A stretch of DNA of 64,000 nt, taken from positions 172,833,681 to 172,897,680 of the forward strand of contig NC_072793.1 of NCBI RefSeq assembly GCF_028583425.1. The letters are read 5' to 3'. The DNA comes from Eublepharis macularius. Taxonomy: Eukaryota > Chordata > Lepidosauria > Squamata > Eublepharidae. This document shows, piece after piece, positions 1 through 11,037 of the stretch (position 1 is the first letter of the stretch; every line of letters begins with the position of its first letter). The notes under the pieces are model-generated. The model was not told where the DNA came from. It was given only the letters and a program-made list of their open reading frames with translations, and made no database searches. The translations under genes and the position numbers were made by a program.

Positions 1-152
1 CGCAACAGACACCCTTTGGAGTAGGTGGGGCTGAGAAAGCTCTGAGAAAGTTGTGACGGACCAAAAGTCACCCAGCTGGCTTCAAGAAGAGGAATCAAAC
101 TCGATTCTCCAGATTACAGTCCTGCTGCTCTTAACCACTAGACCAAACTGGA
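1..152 (-). repeat. tRNA-derived squamate SINE, partial
   Basis: This matches the reverse complement of the common squamate SINE that reads 'gtggtgtagtggttaagag ... ggtttgattcc'. The marks here are the Pol III-like B-box region near 87-110, and 'gtcacccagctggcttca' followed by 'ctcttaaccactagacca' at the end. The copy runs off the window edge and is diverged. Related copies lie at 31778-32005 and 54975-55215. Confidence 0.6.
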
Positions 153-305
153 TATCTTAAACGCTTCTCCATTAGTCACTTCCCTGAAGTTTACTAAGGT
201 TCGAGGGCTCACTGGGGAAAAAAATCTTTCTGAATTTAACATTAAATAATTTGAGGCCTCTGTGAATTCTATGACATCCCTAAGGGCTGTGGTATTACAA
301 GACTC

Positions 306-640
306 CTAGTCTGATGAATCCTTCTTTGTACATTCTTTGATGGGATGTAAAAGAGTGTCTCCATCCGAATCTTTCCACATTCCCTATGTTCATCCCCCCC
401 CCCCTTTTTTGGTGTGGATCACATGATGTAATCTAAGTTTTTGACTGCTAACAAAACCTTTTCTACATTCCATGCATTTATATTGCTTCTCTCCTGTGTG
501 GATTCTTTGATGCATATTAAGGCTTGAGCTCTGATTGAACCTTTTCCCACAAACCAGGCCTTTATATGGCTTCTCCCCTGTGTGGATTCTTTCATGCTCT
601 TTAAGGCATGTACTGTAACTGAAGCTATTTCCACACTGCA
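306..640 (-). pseudogene. Out-of-frame C-terminal fingers of gene A
   Basis: Downstream of the frame break in gene A, another frame still encodes finger sequence: a half finger with LQCGNSF, then fingers containing KGLVCGKRF and KCMECRKGF. The second has lost its first cysteine (YKGL for YKCL). A further frame change falls at the C-run near 396-405. Beyond it the sequence still aligns to the ...SSD stop that ends genes B and C (stop complement at 306-308). The tail is therefore the decayed former C-terminus of gene A. The frame changes could be real or, at the C-run, a sequencing or assembly slip. Confidence 0.8.
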
Positions 641-2273
641 GGCTTCTCCCCCATGTGGATTCTCTGGTGGGAAGTGAGGCTTGTGCTTGCACTGAAGCTC
701 TTCCCACATTCCAGGCATTTATATGGTTTCTCTCCTGTGTGGATTCTTTGATGCATATTAAGATCTGAGCTCTGATTGAAGCTTTTCCCACACTCCAGGC
801 ATTTATACGGCTTCTCCCCTGTGTGAATTCTTTTATGCGTATTAAGGCTTGAGCTCTGACTGAAGCTCTTCCCACAATCCAGGCATTTATATGGCTTCTC
901 CCCTGTATGGATTCTTTCATGCACTTTCAGTTCTGTGTTGATTCTGAAATTCTTTCCACACTCCAAGCATTTATATGGCTTTTCTCCCGTGTGGATTCTT
1001 TGGTGTAAAGTCAGGTGTGAGCTCTGACTGAAGCCTTTCCCACATTCCTGGCATTTATATGGTTTCTCTCCAGAATGAGTTCTTTGGTGGGAAGTAAGGT
1101 GTGGTCTCTGTCTGAAGCATTTTCCACACACTGCACACTGATATGGTTTCTCACCAGAGTGCATTCTTTGATGTAAAGTCAGGGCTGAGCTCCAACTGAA
1201 AGTCTGCCCACACTCCTGGCATTTATATGGTTTCTCCCTTGTATGGATTCTCTGGTGGGAACTGAGGCTTGTGCTGTGACTGAAGCTTTTTCCACACTCC
1301 AAACATTTATATGGTGTCTCTTTTGAGTGGATTCTGTGATGTGAAGTGAGACCAGCACTCCAGCGGAAGCTCTTTCCACACTCAAAGCATTTATATGGTT
1401 TCTCTTTTGAGTGGATTCTCTGATGACAAGTGAGTTTTGAACTCCAGCAGAAGCTCTTTCCACACTCAAAGCATTTATATGGTTTCTCTTTTGAGTGGAT
1501 TCTCTGATGACAAGTGAGTTTTGAACTCCAGTGGAAGCTCTTTCCACACTCAAAGCATTTATATGGTTTCTCTTTTGAGTGGATTCTCTGATGACGAGTG
1601 AGTTTTGAACTCCAGCGGAAGCTCTTTCCACACTCAATGCATTTATGTGATTTCTCCTCTGAGTGCATTCTCTGATGTGAATTATGCATAGTACTACTGC
1701 TGAACTTCTTCCTGCATTCTGAGCACTGACATGGTTTTTGCCCTGTGGGGTTTTTTTGATGTGAATGAAGGTTATATTTCCTTCTCAAGCTTTTTCTACA
1801 CTCTGAATGTTTATATACCATTTCCACAGAATTGATTCTTTGACAGGAAGTAAGGCTTTCACTCAGACTCAAGCTGTTTCCATGCCGTGAGTTCTCAGAT
1901 GATTTCTCCCTCATATGGATTTTCTGATGAGAAGTGAGGCTTACAAGCCTGCTGAAGGCCTTTCCACATGCAGAGCATTTATAAGTTTCATCCTGTGTGC
2001 GCATTCTTTGATCAGAAGTAAAGTTGGATTCACATTGCAGTATTTCTCCACTTTCAGAATGCTTATTCCTCCTCTTTCCTCTGTAGTATTCTTGTGGGGA
2101 AGGATTTTTGAGTAAGCTGCCAGACTGGAGAACTATAGGTCGATTCCCCAGCACCTCTATTTTGTTCTTCTTCTGCCTCCTTGATTCTTCTGGATTCTCA
2201 GAAGGCTCTTCCTCCACTTCATGGCTGGTTGTTTCTAAAGACAACCCATGTGGCTTGCTATAATTCTTGTCAC
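625..2273 (-). CDS. KRAB-ZNF gene A, zinc-finger exon
   Basis: This is the last exon of a KRAB C2H2 zinc-finger repressor, expected to be nuclear and DNA-binding. The exon starts after an acceptor ...ttccaatag at 2274 and opens with the DKNYSKPH block shared with genes B-D. An acidic, lysine-rich linker of about 85 residues follows, then 16 finger repeats of 28 residues. Fourteen keep Cys2-His2; the second and third are degenerate. The H/C linkers are of the TGEKPY or SKEKPY type. Fingers 5-8 are nearly identical 84-bp repeats. The frame ends early in GEKPAVWK and stop: compared with sister linkers about 11 bases seem missing, between two GCC triplets, and more fingers follow out of frame. 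Joined to exons 2 and 3 it gives about 596 aa. It may still encode a shortened protein or be decaying. Confidence 0.93.
1317..1652 (-). repeat. 84-bp tandem finger repeats in gene A
   Basis: The string 'tctcttttgag' recurs at 1317, 1401, 1485 and 1569, exactly 84 bp apart, and the bases between copies differ at only a few sites. Each copy is one finger (fingers 5-8). Fingers 6 and 7 have the same predicted contact residues (W, S, K, C at -1, 2, 3, 6), so they would read the same triplet. Confidence 0.9.
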
Positions 2274-2728
2274 CTATTGGAATAAAGCCTCCAGATTAGA
2301 AGGGGAAACAGTCTATAATTTTCAAGCATACTGAGTTAATGTTTCGGGAAGTGTTAATGCAGATGGTTTTCTTTGCTCTATTATATTTTGTTTTGTGACT
2401 TGTCTATGGGACAGATGCAACTTTGGTCTTTCCTTGTCAGTGATTTTCATCTGCAGAGTTCACAAGGGAACAGCTTCCCAGTGGATACTCTTAAGACTCC
2501 CCAACAGCTTTTGGTACTGCAACCCAATAATATTTTAGCATAAAAAGTAAAACATATTTGGTCTAAGAGCTTTCTTATGAGTGATTTTATTTATTTCATT
2601 TTTTCTGTAAGAACTACTCACAGATAGTGTAGAAGAACAAAGGACTTTTTTCAGCACCACAGAAGAAGTCAAACATAAAAAGGTGCCTCTATATTACTTG
2701 CTAGAAAAAGATCAGAAGCTTAATTCTC

Positions 2729-2946
2729 ACCAGCCCTGACCTATCCAGGCAAGCCTGGTCTCATCAGATCTCAGAAGCTAAGCAGAGTCTGCCTTGGTTA
2801 GGAATTGGATGAGAGACCACCAAACAGGACCAGGGTTGCAGAGGCAGGCAATGGTAAACCAATTCTGTTAGTCTCTTGTGTTGAAAGCCCCAGCAGGGGC
2901 TTCCATAAGTCAGCTATGACTTGATGGCACTTTCTACCACCAATTC
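2729..2946 (+). repeat. 5S rRNA-derived SINE
   Basis: The head aligns with vertebrate 5S rRNA: 'cagatctcagaagctaagca', then 'ggttaggaattggatgagag'. These cover the internal Pol III promoter (A box, intermediate element, C box) of 5S genes. The tail 'agtcagctatgacttgatgg' resembles the 3' end of BovB-mobilised reptile SINEs. It is a retroposed element, not a functional 5S gene: it is diverged, fused to a tail and stands alone in an intron. Confidence 0.75.
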
Positions 2947-4109
2947 TTACAAACCGTTGATTGTTGGACTGTATCACCTCATCCTGCTGGCAAGAATCCA
3001 CCTACATATAGTAAACTTAACCCACTGGCATGAATTTTCTTCATGCAGGAAATTAAACGTTTTGTATATAGAAACATTCAATAATTAAGTTTCCATGCCC
3101 AGTTTGAAGTGGAACTGTCTAGACACAAAATGGTGCCCCCTCAACTGACAGACCAGAGGGAGGGCTCAAACTGCAGAATCACTGGATAGAGCTGCTGTCC
3201 TCCACGCGTGCACACAACGCTACTAGAGACAGTGTGAGTAGCCCACTCTTCTTTTCTGCCTATCCCCATTGCCAGCTTCAGTGTGTCCTAGGGAAGGAAG
3301 CTGCAAAAGGCGACCAATTGCCTCGGAGAAAATGGGGTCCAGGGCCTTTAACAGAGGTTTAATGGAATGTTCTTTTCCAAGTTATGTTATTTGGCCCCAT
3401 GCCATGGAAAGCTTCAACTGCCCATTTCTACACATTAAACCTTTTTTAAAGGGACAGGCCATGGTGTTTAAAATAATAATTTCCTCTACTCGTCGTAATT
3501 GCGAAGTCTACTTCCATTAAAAATTTTTCATCTTTGTAGTATGAAAAGAAATGTGTCGGTATTAAATCTTCTCTGGATGTATAATGGTTCGTCCAGCTAC
3601 TTTTCCATTTGGGGGCAGGGGGAGGGTCAAACGGTTTCTTAACAGAATTAAAATTGTTCCTTTTTTCAGTGTTATATGGAGGTAACCTGCCCAGTTAAGA
3701 GTGTTTTAAGTAAGACAGGGCCTGTACTGGTGGTCTTGAGACTATTCATGGTGGCAACTACAGTGATGGCTTGATTTTTTGGATAGGAATTGCGGTGCAG
3801 AGCAGTGCTGACTGATACGTGTCACGTTTTCTATATGATAAGAAAGAATGTGTTTGGAAGTTTGGTTTTCAAAGATAGTGAAGGCATATTGTGATAAGTA
3901 TGTGCAGCGAATATTCCAAGGTAGGCTCACCGGGTCCTGGTTGCTTTGTGTCGCTGCAGCTGTCTCCCCTTGGAAACAGAGCCATTTCAGGACCCAGAAA
4001 CACCCTTGCCATGGAGTTTTCTGTCACGGCAGGGCTCCGGCCTGTAAGTCAGGGGCATTACGTTAGTGCAGGTACATACACTTGCAGCATCATTTTGCCA
4101 CTGTGCGCA

Positions 4110-4312
4110 AAGTGTTGGTGTTTGTTTATCCTATTTACTTCATTTATTCCTCACCTTTTTCAGCCATGGGGACCAAAGGTCGCTTACATCACTTTCTTCT
4201 CCTTCATTTTATCTCCACAACAACCCTGTGAGGGAGGTTAGGCTGCAAGAGTGGGGATTTGGACCTGCTTCTCCCAGAGGCTCATCTGTCTCTAATCACT
4301 ACACCACATAGG
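4110..4312 (-). repeat. Diverged tRNA-derived SINE
   Basis: This shows the 'ttatcctcacaacaaccctgtgagg'-type core ('ccacaacaaccctgtgaggg' near 4214) and ends in 'ctaatcactacaccaca', the reverse complement of the 'gtggtgtagtg' SINE head. It is too diverged for exact ends. Confidence 0.5.
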
Positions 4313-4380
4313 CTGTCAGGTGGCGCTTCAGTGGGCAGAGCGTGGCAGAGCATTTACCACATAGACAGAGTCTCTGTATC

Positions 4381-4512
4381 AGGCATCTGAAGAAGAGAAC
4401 TTGATTCTCGAAAGCTTATGCTAAAATAAAATTGGTTAGTCTTAAAGGTGCTACTGGACTCTTTTTGATTTTGCTACCACAGACTAACACGGCTAACTTC
4501 TCTGCATCCTTT
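4381..4512 (-). repeat. Foldback-family interspersed repeat, single arm
   Basis: This reads as the reverse complement of 'gaggagttagccgtgttag ... aaaaagagtcc ... cgagaatcaagttctct'. It is one arm of the family that forms an inverted dimer at 26106-26340 and recurs at 36109-36238 and 54673-54810. Confidence 0.7.
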
Positions 4513-5490
4513 ACCACATAGAGGGAGAGATAAAAGGGCGATAAGCAATGCCCTGCACAAATCCCATGCCCTTGCTGCGAGTCTCTGCCAGGAAGTGCTG
4601 CAGCTGGTGTGAGGACCTCAGGGCCCTCTTCTGGCCTGAGGGAGCAGAGCAAAGTTACTAAAGTGAGGAAGAAGGAGGGTGCCCAGCTCCAGGAGCCTCT
4701 CAACCACTTTCCCTGAACTGTCTCTCCCAGCAGTCATATCCCAGCTCTGTGGGCAGAGTGCCTGGGAAGGAATCCTCCTGGCCACCAGCTGCCTCAGCAA
4801 GCACTGTGGTGGCTTCTTGGAACTTGTCTCTTTCTTATTGCCTGCCTCTCCTCATCAAGTGTGTGTGTCTGTGGGGGGGGGGTTCTGTTGTGGGTCATTT
4901 TTCCCAACCTGCCCTCCCACCAGATCCATCCCAGCTTTGTTTCGAGGGTGCCTCTGAAGCCATTCTACTTGCCCCATTGCTGATGGCTGCCTCTCCAGGG
5001 CCTGAAGCGGCCTTCTGAAACCCAGACTTGCCTGCTCCTTGCCTTCCACCCCCTCAACAAAGGTTTTGGTAAGGAGGGGCAGTAGAATCAACCGCCTGGC
5101 ACCTCAAGGGGGGAGGAGCAAGGGACTTTGGGCCTGGAACTGGACTGGTGGAACTCTTTATCTGTTGAGACCAGGGCTGGACCGGTAAGATGGAGACCTT
5201 CCGCCTACGCAGTGGTTGAGTCTGGGCTGGCTACCTGGTCTGCCTCTCTGCTGTGGTCTGTTGTTATCTGAAACATCTCTTACCTGCTTTTCCCTAACCC
5301 CTCTGACTGCTGAAGAGGTGTATAGTCTTAACATGTTTGCTGCTGTTGGATATGTTTTTATGATTTTAAACTGAGTTTTTATACTTTGTATTTATTCTGT
5401 ATTTATTATTGTTATAGTTTAATAATGTTGTTATGCATCCTGAGCCTGTTCATGGGGAGAGCAGGTTTGAAATTAAATTAAACAGGCTTC
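4513..5490 (+). repeat. Possible L2/CR1-like LINE 3' tail
   Basis: The end 'tgcatcctgagcctgttcat' followed by an A/T-rich 'aaattaaattaaa' resembles the 3' tail of L2-type LINEs in reptiles ('gtaaaccgcctcgagcctg'). No coding frame of an L2 ORF is clear in the upstream part, so the left limit is a guess. Confidence 0.35.
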
Positions 5491-7707
5491 TCCTAGCAGG
5501 CAAATCAGTGCGCAGGTTCAGCTCAATGGATTTTTAACACAGGAGGCTGCTGGAAGTGTGCGCAAGCACACTGATGAAGCCCTCTTTTTTATACATTTCA
5601 GATTTTTCTGCAAACCTGGGGGATCCCCCAAGTTTGCAAAAAAAATCTTACTCTACGGTAAGTAGCTTTGGCTCTCCAATGTCTGCAGGGCCAGTGTGTC
5701 ATAGATAGAATTGTAATCGTATTTACTCTAGGTATACACGTTTATTTGAGTGAACTTTTTATGCAGTTCGTTAGCAGGTTGTGGAGAACTAAAGATGTTC
5801 TTCTTTCTTTGACTACCAATAGAAAGTAGTTGGGGGAAAAGGCTGATAAAAAAATTTGAATTGTTAGAAAAGACTGAGTATAATCTGTTTGTCTACCCTG
5901 CAGTAGCTTTAATACATCTTTTAAAGATTTATAATGTCTTATCTAAGCAGGTATGTAATGGCATGGCTTAGTAAATGATGCATGATTAAAAATTTGATGT
6001 ATCAGCTAAACCCACGACCAATCACATTTTTATATTATTACCCCATGTAAAAGATCTTAAGCAAATATCATTTAGTATACAAGGATGTCAGAAAGGTAAG
6101 AAACTAGGGGTTTGATGAAGGAAATCTGACGGAAAAGATTTCAAGTGAGAAATGTATGTGTTTGCGTGTTCATGCAACTCCAATGCATTTCATAGCAGAC
6201 TAAGTGTGATCGGATGTTAAATTATTTATAGTTCTAATTGAGAAATGTTATTTACTTTTTATTGCATGCATATGTTTAGCGCTAATTGGATTTATTTTAA
6301 TAAATACCTTTTATCATGCTTAATTTAAATTATTTGGGTTTATTTCAATAAAGATTTTAACTCTAAGGAACTCTCTGTGTCCCTCGATGGGAAAGAGATA
6401 ACATAAGAAGAACCCACATAAATAATCTGTACTAAGAAGCAGGTTCTCTAAAGAGAAATCTTTGTTGTCAGGCCTTTTCTGAGGCTACCCAGAATTCGGG
6501 AAATAAATTTCCATTGCTGAACAGTTCAGAGATTCTAATGAAGTATGGATAAATCAGTATGTTACAACTTCAGAATTAAATATGTAATATAAGCTTTCAT
6601 GACACAAAGCTCACTTCTTCAGATGTATGAAGTGTTCCTCCATTAAGCAAATACATTCATTTTTAAAGCTTCAAACAAAGAGGCTGGGGAGGGGGATCAT
6701 ATTACAAAAAATCCCTATTTAAAATACAAATCAAAAGAGTAATCAATTCACTCTAGATCTGATAGACAGAAAAAATATTCTGGACAAAAAAAACACTTGC
6801 ACACTTCTCATTATAACTCTGCAATAAAAAGGGCTAGAGACTTCTGGTTTTCAAAAAACCTGAAAGCTGGAAATTCTGAGATCGTGGTACTAGAGTGTTA
6901 TAACATTACTGAACTATAACACAATAGCAATTACCAATTTTTCAAAAAGCCATCTGGGGCATGGCAATCCAAAGTGTTGCTGCTGATGTTTAGAGCTTGT
7001 AACCACAGCAGGTAAACCTGAATATTAACAAACTAACTGATGTTAGTTCATTCTCACTCTATTGGGATGAGGAAGGATACAGAAGGTACAAAAATCCTTC
7101 CTGTCAGGATGCGGCCCATAGCCCGGTGACCAATTAAAAAGCTTGCAGAAGAAAGAATGAGCGCCAGGTCTAAATAACACATTGTCAGGACTGTAATTAC
7201 ATTTACTATCTCTGTCATGGGGATGTACAACAATCATTCTTCTTTAAAAGGGATTAGGGAATTCAATAAATGCTATTGTTAGGCTGAAAACCTCTAAGCA
7301 AGGGTGGCACACCCAGAGGCACCCCTTCCATGGAAGATAGGAGGACATTTTTATTAAGGAATAGGGTTGCATTTCAACTGGATGATTCAGGAAGATATTA
7401 CAAGAGAGAACGAGCCTGTGGATGGTACTATTAATATACATGATCGGTTGCTGTATTTTTTCCTCTTGGTCTCACTACATTATTTTTTTACTTAGATAAT
7501 ACCATCCCTTGTTTCAGATTTCTGCAACCCTAATTCTATTACATTGATTATTAGATGTCTCCTCATCCAATGCATTGTACCCAGTCACGTTGTGTAATCC
7601 ACCTCCAATTGCTGTGAGAAAGGTGGACTATGTACCATCAATTTAAAAAAATTACAGCAAAAATCCCACCTTCTGCATCTATCAAAAGAAGGCAAAGGGA
7701 CCCTTAC

Positions 7708-7834
7708 CTAGGGAAGCCACATTGCAATAATTCTCCACCATGACTTCCACATACAAAGCTCTCTGGTCAGGGTTCAGCAGGGCCCACTCTGTCTTGGTGA
7801 AACGCACGGCCACTTCCTCAAAGGAAATCAGATA
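7708..7834 (-). CDS. KRAB-ZNF gene A, KRAB A-box exon
   Basis: A 127-nt exon, the usual length for a KRAB A box, bounded by acceptor 'ccttttttccacag' and donor 'CCTAG|gtaagg'. It encodes [17 protein letters not shown], then [19 protein letters not shown] and NVASL. KRAB A boxes recruit TRIM28/KAP1, which brings H3K9 methylation and silencing. The DV pair of the mammalian consensus is EV here and MLE is MVE, so binding strength is uncertain. The exon starts in phase 0 and ends after one base of a codon. That joins in frame either to an 87-nt exon like those of B-D or directly to the finger exon. Confidence 0.93.
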
Positions 7835-7984
7835 CTGTGGAAAAAAGGAAGATAACTTTTCCTGACAAATAATCCATCCACTCTCACCCAAAATGCTTTT
7901 GCTCACAAACAGGAAAAAAAGAGAGATTCCAGATATTTTTAAAGAAGAACGCCTGAAGTTGCCATCTATTGAGTCAGGCACTTC

Positions 7985-8165
7985 CAGAATTACCTCTTTC
8001 TCAACCACTGAGCATTGGTCCACAAGGTCAGCATTGTCCACTCTGACTGGCAGCTGCTCTCCAGGGTCTCAGGGTCCTTCTCATCACCTGCTACCTGATA
8101 CTTTCATTAACTGGAAATGTTGAGGATTGAACCTGGGGCTTTCTTAATGCCAAGCAGCTGCCCAA
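7985..8165 (-). repeat. tRNA-derived SINE in the KRAB 5' intron (unit A)
   Basis: Its reverse complement reads '...cttggcattaagaaag' then 'cccaggttcaatcctc', a tRNA-like B box, followed by 'caggtagcaggtgatgagaa' and 'gaccaatgctcagtgg', typical of a widespread reptile SINE. The same copy sits at 18425-18595, 31660-32060 and 50870-51050, so it was present before the units duplicated. Confidence 0.65.
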
Positions 8166-8528
8166 CCACTAAGCCGTCTTCTAGAAGTTTCAAGGAAGGC
8201 TTTTGTTACCTGTGGGGGAGTTCCCCCTTCAAGGGATACTTGACACACCGCAGAAGAAGAATAAAACCTCCCCAGGCAACTTAATAGGCATCTAATCTTT
8301 TGATTTATGGGAGAAGATCAGTGGACCACAAGGCCTTCTGTCAATATCAATTTTATTTATTGATATGAGCATTTTTAGGCCCTCTTTCTCCGTGGAGAAA
8401 TCCAAGATGGTGTACAAAAAAGAAAAAGGTTCTAATTTACAAGAACAAATACAAATGATTCCTCCCAGCCGTGCTAAAGGAGGCACTAAGCGTCTCTTTA
8501 TCCACCTCACAGATGGCCTGTCCCTCAC

Positions 8529-8608
8529 CTGAGCTGGATGCATCTTAAATGTTTCCACTCCACCCCAAAAAAGGAGACGATCTGGAACGTGGTTCCGATG
8601 CTCTTCCA
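8529..8608 (-). CDS. KRAB-ZNF gene A, exon 2 with start codon
   Basis: An 80-nt exon after acceptor '...cacagtcag' and before donor 'GCTCAG|gtgaggg'. Its only ATG (complement of 8541-8543) has A at -3 and gives MHPAQ, ending in phase 0 so that it joins KRAB as [12 protein letters not shown]. The first 65 nt would be 5' UTR. The same layout occurs in B (MHPTQ), C (MQAAQ) and D (MQSDQ). A second acceptor AG lies 4 bp upstream and would add only UTR. Confidence 0.72.
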
Positions 8609-8939
8609 CTGACTGTGAGGGAGACAAATTTATATTCATGTACTTATGTACTTTGTTTATATCCTGTCTGTCTCCCCAAGGGGGACTCCAAATTGGTTAC
8701 ATCACGCTCCTCTCCTCTGTTCTGTTCCCACAACAATCTTTACTCTTAGATCCAGATGGCACCATATTTTGTAATCTGATCACCAATTAACTGGGTCTCA
8801 GTAAGAAAGATGGATTAGAAATGAAAATATCAAAGTTGTACATCACACAACAGATATGCATAACAGTACATTAACATAACGAAATTAGGAAAAGCGCAAA
8901 AGACACAAAGAAATCAAAATTTTAAGAATTTTTAAGTGT

Positions 8940-9900
8940 AAAAGAATTTGAGAATACACTTCCCCCCCCCCTGCGTCTTTGAGGTCCCCCCAAAAGGATC
9001 TCAAAAGCTTCAGTGCAGATATTGGGGGGTGCAGGAAGGGGCTCGTTCAGGAAGGCGAATCTGCAATGGACCCCCCATCCCCGACCCCAATTTCCTTCCT
9101 CTCTTGGTATTCGGAACTCGCCCAGTTTCACTATTAGAGCCCCAAAGAGCTCCGCCTCTCACCAAGGAAGAGCAAATCAGGATTCCTCCCCCGGGCCGGG
9201 AGCCTGAAGCGCAGCCAGCAAGGAGGGGCGAGGGGGGGGGGCTTGCACCCACCCTGGGAAAGCAGCCCGGGGTTTACTCAGGCGGGCCAGCAGCAACCCA
9301 CCCATCCTCCCCAAGATCGGGAGAGTTTAAGATGCATTTGGGCAGAAAGCGAACTGCAAAAAGCCGAGAGGAAATGGGGCCTGGGCGAATGCGAGAGAGG
9401 GGAGAGGAACAGGACCCAATATTAATTTTACGCCCCCCCCCCCCCCCACATCTCACGAGCCATGTAAAAGGTCAGTATTTCTGAAAAATGGCCGCCTTTG
9501 CTGGTTTCGTTTTCTCCTGCTGATTCTTGGGAGTTTCTTTGACGTTGCAAAAGAGGCTTTTCCTGACGCAGGAAGGAGTGGAGGGGAGCAAAGTGGGAGT
9601 TCAGACCTCCTTTCTGTGTTTTGAATCTTGCAATGCAAAAATCCTACACCCCACCCCACCCCACCCCAATATCTCCCCCTTCAAAACCCCTTCGAGCTCA
9701 CCAGATCCCGCCGACCCTTCTGGAAGCAGCAGCCCAGGAGCCTGCAAGGCTTGGGGGAAGAGCAAGGAAGGGCTTTCCGTGTGCTTCTCTAGGACTGTGA
9801 AGTCTCCCTCCCTTTAACCCTTGGGGAGCATCTCAGTAGCTAAAAGGGCTCAGGAGAGAGAATGCAAAAGGAGCCTCCGGGGTAATTTTGGGCAAAAAAA
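8940..9900 (-). promoter_or_regulatory. Gene A GC-rich promoter block and non-coding exon 1
   Basis: This GC- and CpG-rich block lies upstream of exon 2 and is conserved in all four units. The likely exon 1 runs from about 9810 down to 9702 on the minus strand and ends at donor 'GGGATCTG|gtgagctcg'. No ATG is visible in it, so it would be 5' UTR. The true transcription start was not identified. The 178-aa ORF over this block is on the other strand and is not conserved as protein. Confidence 0.55.
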
Positions 9901-10265
9901 GTCACCTAGTATCAATTATACGGTGACATCCTTATAATGTGACTGTAATGTGCTTATTTTAATGAGATAGTGCAAAATCTATAATAATAAAAGAAACCAT
10001 CTGTGCATTTTTGGTAGGCATAACTCGCCCACAAACAAAAACTAGGAAGCTCAAAATTGGCCCCTGGCTTCAGGATGATGGTAAGGATGGCTGTGACCAA
10101 AATGAAGGGGGAAAGAAGACCATCCTGAAACAGATTAGCTCCACATCTTCCCTCTGCTACCTGCAATGGAAAGGAAGGTTTACTCAAGAGAAATCAGGAA
10201 AGTGGACATTGCAACCAGAGAGGGTGGGAAATATCCCCTCCATTACATAAGAAAGCTGACCTCTC

Positions 10266-10387
10266 AGGGCCAAGCTACACATGACGAATGACACTTGGAA
10301 CGGCAAGTGGATTGAGTGGAGGGCAAGTGAACAGGGAGAAATACACTTGCCATTCAAGTGTCATTCGTCATGTGTAGCTTGGCCCTC
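10266..10387. mobile_element. Palindromic MITE, 'gggccaagctaca' family
   Basis: Inverted arms of about 44 bp start with 'agggccaagctacacatgac' and close with its complement, around a spacer of about 32 bp. A second copy with the spacer reversed is at 38750-38870. Degenerate relatives are at 20587-20690 and 52949-53187. It has no coding capacity. Confidence 0.75.
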
Positions 10388-10560
10388 AGAGCCTGTATGG
10401 TGTAGTTAGAATGTTGGATTAGGGTCAAGGAGGCCTGGGTTTGAATACCCGCTTTGCCAGGGAAGGTTGGTGGCTGACTTTGGCCCAGGCACACGCTTTC
10501 AGCCAGCTCTACCTCACAAGGTGAGTGTGAAAGTGGTGAAGGAGAACTCAGCAAAATATT
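10388..10560 (+). repeat. tRNA-derived SINE (unit A spacer copy)
   Basis: It contains 'gcctgtatggtgtagttag', then 'gcctgggtttgaatacccgc', then 'ctacctcacaaggtgagtg', the head and body of a tRNA-derived reptile SINE. Copies sit at the same place in unit B (20310-20440) and unit C (38310-38530), so the insertion predates the duplication. Confidence 0.65.
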
Positions 10561-10886
10561 GAACGATTTCCATCATCCTGGATTGAAGGCTGGAACGGAG
10601 GTTTCCTCACTTTGTACTTTCTAAGAACTCAACAGGATGCCCCGGTCAGGAAAAGTAATACACACTTCTTCAGAAGTTCTATTGTTACAGCCATGATTTC
10701 CTAGTCCTAGGCTTCAGATTTCCAGGTTGACCTTCCAATGTTGACAGACTTACTTCAGCCTTTAAACCTCGTGAATGTTAATCTTCTACAGCCTAGTGAA
10801 CTTTGAGCAGCTTGGCAGAATGCTGGACAAGTTACGGTTGAAAAGTCCATTGGACAGCAGCTGGAGAACCATGCTGCAAGACCAAG

Positions 10887-11037
10887 GGCATTTCCACACA
10901 AGTTGAATAATGCACTTTCAATGCACTTTAGCAATCCTCTGGAAGTGGATGTTTTGGTTCCACACATGGAAAAGCAGTTCCAAATGTTCACTAAAGAGTA
11001 TTGAAAGTGGATTATCCAACATGTGTGGAAGCAGCCC
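10887..11037. mobile_element. hAT-like MITE
   Basis: A 150-bp element whose ends are inverted copies: 'gggcatttccacacaagttg' on the left and the complement of 'gggctgcttccacacatgtt' on the right. There is no ORF. It is a plain non-autonomous DNA transposon by structure; the hAT assignment is a guess from the end sequence. Confidence 0.65.

Larger units (their letters stand above)
2274..7707. other. Gene A intron between finger exon and KRAB exon
   Basis: No gene was recognised here. The first 400 bp after the finger exon match the same place in B-D ('cacagatagtgtagaagaac' near 2620). From about 2730 it departs from the other units and holds a 5S-derived SINE, a tRNA-derived SINE, a foldback-family repeat and a probable L2-type tail. 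I recognise nothing in 2950-4080 or 5500-7450. The 87-nt KRAB-B/C-like exon found here in genes B-D was not seen. Confidence 0.6.

Noticed and set aside
1179-1637. 152-aa ORF inside the gene A finger exon in another frame, and similar ORFs in B, C and D
   Set aside because: Shifted-frame readings of the 84-bp finger repeats; they share a monotonous RIHxGEK-derived pattern and no own start context.
1317-1652. CRISPR-like regular repeats
   Set aside because: The 84-bp periodicity is the zinc-finger repeat in a vertebrate gene; there are no unique spacers.
2729-2946. Functional 5S rRNA gene
   Set aside because: Too diverged, fused to a SINE tail, single copy in an intron.
7835-8041. N-terminal extension of the KRAB ORF in gene A ([13 protein letters not shown]...)
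   Set aside because: It lies beyond the acceptor at 7835 and overlaps an intronic SINE; conservation with other units is at DNA level only.
8948-9484. 178-aa ORF on the plus strand across the gene A promoter block
   Set aside because: GC-rich chance ORF; not conserved as protein in units B-D.
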